The notes beneath the pieces are model-generated. The model made no database searches. It saw nothing but the letters and a program-made list of their open reading frames with translations, and was not told the origin of the DNA. DNA of 64,000 nucleotides, from contig JAFWSS010000034.1 in assembly GCA_017524385.1 (NCBI GenBank), forward strand, positions 1 through 64,000, in the 5' to 3' direction. The translations under genes and the position numbers were made by a program. The stretch is from Prevotella sp. (GTDB lineage: Bacteria > Bacteroidota > Bacteroidia > Bacteroidales > Bacteroidaceae). Below are positions 61,933-64,000 of the stretch, piece after piece (the stretch's first letter is position 1; each line of letters starts with the position of its first letter).

Positions 61933-63429
61933 ATGAACCAATCTACTTTTATCAAAATCAATCCAGCCGACTCTGTGGTGGTATGCCTTAAAGCCTTTGC
62001 TCAAGGCGAGGTCATCGAAGTGGACGGCAAAAAAATCACAGTCGCCCAAGACACCCCCATGGGTCATAAGATCCTCATCGAAGACGTTCCAGCAGGAACC
62101 GACATCATCAAGTATGGCTATCCCATCGGCCATGCGTTGAGAGACCTCAAGTCGGGTGAATGGGTGAACGAGCACAACCTGAAGACCAACCTCTCAGGCA
62201 CCCTTACTTATGAATACAAGCCAGTGAACGAGCGTTTGAGCATCGCCACTGATCATCGCACCTTCAATGGATATTTACGTTCCAACGGCGAGGTAGGTGT
62301 CCGCAACGAGATATGGATTGTCCCCACCGTAGGGTGCGTGAACGGCATCGCCGAGCGTCTTGCCAAGCTTCTTCAGCAAGAGACAGGATGCAAGGGCGTT
62401 GATGCCATCCATTCCTGGCATCACAACTATGGTTGTTCACAGTTGAGTGACGACCATGAGAACACCCGCAAGATTTTGCGCGACATCGTGCTTCATCCCA
62501 ATGCCGGCGGTGTGCTGGTGCTGGGTTTGGGTTGCGAAAACAATCAACCCGAAGAGTTTATGAAAATGCTCGGCGATTACGACAAGAGCCGCATCCGCCT
62601 GTTGGTGACCCAGAAAGTTGAAGGCGACGAGATAGAGGCCGGCATGGCCATCCTCCGTGAGTTGTATTCCCTTGCCAGCAAAGACCAGCGCCAAGCCTGC
62701 GACCTTAGTTGCTTGCGGGTGGGATTGAAGTGCGGTGGCAGCGACGGTTTCAGCGGAATCACAGCCAATCCTCTTGTCGGCGAGTTCTCCGACTACCTTG
62801 TGGCGCAAGGTGGCACCACCATCCTTACCGAGGTGCCAGAAATGTTTGGTGCAGAGACCATTTTGATGAACCGTTGCGAGACACCGGAACTGTTTGGCCA
62901 GACCGTCTCACTCATCAACAACTTCAAGGAGTATTTTCTCAGCCATGGGGAGCCTGTAGGCGAAAACCCCTCCCCCGGCAACAAGGCCGGCGGCATCTCC
63001 ACCCTGGAAGACAAAGCCCTTGGTTGCACTCAGAAATGCGGTCGTGCCCCTGTGAGCGGTGTCCTTGAATATGGCGACCGAATCACGACCAACGGCCTTA
63101 ACCTCCTCTCCGCCCCGGGCAACGACCTTGTGGCATCCACCGCCCTTGCTTCAGCCGGTTGCCAGATTGTGCTATTCACGACTGGTCGCGGCACCCCCTT
63201 CGGCACGTTCATCCCCACGATGAAGGTATCCACCAACAGTGTGCTTTTCAATCGCAAGTCCAACTGGATAGACTTCAATGCAGGCAAGTTGGTCGAAGGC
63301 ACGTCGATGGAAGACTTGCTGAAAGAATTCATCGACAAGATTATCTCCGTTGCGAATGGCGAACCCACCCGCAACGAGTCAAACGGCTATCGTGAGATTT
63401 CCATATTCAAAAACGGAGTCACCCTTTAA
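61933..63429 (+). CDS. uxaA: Altronate dehydratase
   Basis: 498 residues. An N-terminal SAF domain (about 10-85) and the UxaA catalytic part: GYLRSNGEVGVRNEIWIVPTVGC, HNYGCSQLSDD, GLGCENNQ, LKCGGSDGFSGITANPLVG and ALGCTQKCGRAPV. It converts D-altronate to 2-keto-3-deoxygluconate in galacturonate breakdown. uxaB and uxaC are not in the window. Confidence 0.95.
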   Translation: MNQSTFIKINPADSVVVCLKAFAQGEVIEVDGKKITVAQDTPMGHKILIEDVPAGTDIIKYGYPIGHALRDLKSGEWVNEHNLKTNLSGTLTYEYKPVNERLSIATDHRTFNGYLRSNGEVGVRNEIWIVPTVGCVNGIAERLAKLLQQETGCKGVDAIHSWHHNYGCSQLSDDHENTRKILRDIVLHPNAGGVLVLGLGCENNQPEEFMKMLGDYDKSRIRLLVTQKVEGDEIEAGMAILRELYSLASKDQRQACDLSCLRVGLKCGGSDGFSGITANPLVGEFSDYLVAQGGTTILTEVPEMFGAETILMNRCETPELFGQTVSLINNFKEYFLSHGEPVGENPSPGNKAGGISTLEDKALGCTQKCGRAPVSGVLEYGDRITTNGLNLLSAPGNDLVASTALASAGCQIVLFTTGRGTPFGTFIPTMKVSTNSVLFNRKSNWIDFNAGKLVEGTSMEDLLKEFIDKIISVANGEPTRNESNGYREISIFKNGVTL

Positions 63430-63471
63430 TCCAATCCTTGCCTAGAAAAACTATGCGAGGATAGATGAGCA

Positions 63472-64000
63472 ATGAGCAACAAGAGAGGTCTTTTCGCACT
63501 CAGCCCGCTGGTGGTGTTCGTAGTCATCTACCTGGCGTTGTCGATAGCCGCTGGCGATTTCTACAAGATTCCGCTCACCGTGGCTTTCATGATAGCGAGT
63601 ATATATGCCATCGCCATCAGCGGGGGAGTGCCCATAGCCAAGCGTATGGACCATTTCAGCCGGGGAGCCAGTTCCGGCAACTTGATGCTCATGCTATGGA
63701 TCTTTGTCATGGCGGGGGCCTTCGCCCATTCTGCTCAGCAGATGGGATGCGTCGACGCCACCGTGAACCTCACCCTCTCCTTGCTGCCCGCCGACATGCT
63801 GTTGTCCGGACTGTTTGTTGCTGCCTGCATCATATCCTTGTCAATCGGCACCAGCGTAGGCACCATTGTAGCACTCACCCCTATCGCCACCGGTCTGGCA
63901 TCCTCAACCGGCACAGCAACCTCCATGATGGTGGCCGTTGTTGTGGGAGGGGCATTCTTCGGCGACAACCTCTCATTCATTTCCGACACCACCATCGTGG
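63472..64000 (+). CDS. NhaC-family Na+/H+ antiporter, 3' end beyond window
   Basis: 176 residues visible. Hydrophobic segments at about 9-27, 33-51 and 68-85, with the NhaC-type stretch GTSVGTIVALTPIATGLA and VVVGGAFFGDNLSFISDTT near the end. The ATG at 63472 gives MSNKRGLFALSPLVVF; an earlier ATG at 63465 is in another frame. It lies 42 nt after uxaA, so it may share its transcript. Confidence 0.85.
   Translation, partial: MSNKRGLFALSPLVVFVVIYLALSIAAGDFYKIPLTVAFMIASIYAIAISGGVPIAKRMDHFSRGASSGNLMLMLWIFVMAGAFAHSAQQMGCVDATVNLTLSLLPADMLLSGLFVAACIISLSIGTSVGTIVALTPIATGLASSTGTATSMMVAVVVGGAFFGDNLSFISDTTIV

Overview
The window looks like a chromosomal segment of a Bacteroidales bacterium, most likely Prevotella or a close relative. 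Reasons: many promoters of the Bacteroidota type (TTTG, about 19-20 nt, TAnnTTTG), an LpxC-FabZ fusion, a FeoA-FeoB fusion, DUF4251 and DUF4861 proteins, polysaccharide-degrading enzymes (GH53, GH43) and a secreted protein ending in a dockerin-like repeat. The genus is inferred, not proven.

Layout. 1-862: 3' part of a CobW-type metallochaperone GTPase with a His/Asp-rich tail. 1131-4246: a secreted/lipoprotein cluster (orphan M6-type propeptide, GH53 galactanase, DUF4251, DUF4861). 4340-8505: lipid A operon lpxD, lpxC/fabZ, lpxA, then miaA. 8532-15130: PBP1A, Pif1/RecD-like helicase, EngB GTPase, ABC-F ATPase. 15131-19840 (minus): SGNH hydrolase, DnaB, and an EF-G paralogue with altered GTPase motifs. 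20049-22617: HemW, a small membrane protein, an outer-membrane barrel. 22827-22903: initiator tRNA-fMet.

22888-36348 is a 13.4-kb mobile element inserted in the 3' end of that tRNA, bounded by a 16-bp direct repeat. Nearly all of it is read on the minus strand. From the integrase end it has a tyrosine integrase with arm-type repeats at both element ends, an unknown protein, an HTH protein, a RepA-like ATPase, a GC-rich structured candidate origin with repeated palindromes, small proteins, a head-tail connector-like protein, a tape measure protein, unknown proteins, an HK97-type prohead protease and two small paralogues. I see no terminase, portal, major capsid, lysis, relaxase or primase gene. 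The gene order is unlike a phage late operon. The best reading is a phage satellite that carries a few virion-assembly genes; a decayed prophage is the main alternative.

36590-64000 returns to core genome: rnz, a lipoprotein and mazG; valS; a GH43-like protein; alanine dehydrogenase; a DUF2461 protein and nth; an OmpH-like lipoprotein with a small membrane protein; pepD; htpG behind a consensus sigma-54 promoter; radA; a duplicated dockerin-ended secreted protein; feoAB; a thioredoxin-alpha/beta hydrolase fusion; an acyltransferase; and a LacI regulator, uxaA (altronate dehydratase) and an NhaC antiporter cut by the window edge. GH53, GH43 and UxaA fit a plant-pectin-degrading lifestyle. A dispersed GGAGTTAAAGGG repeat family sits just after several stop codons.
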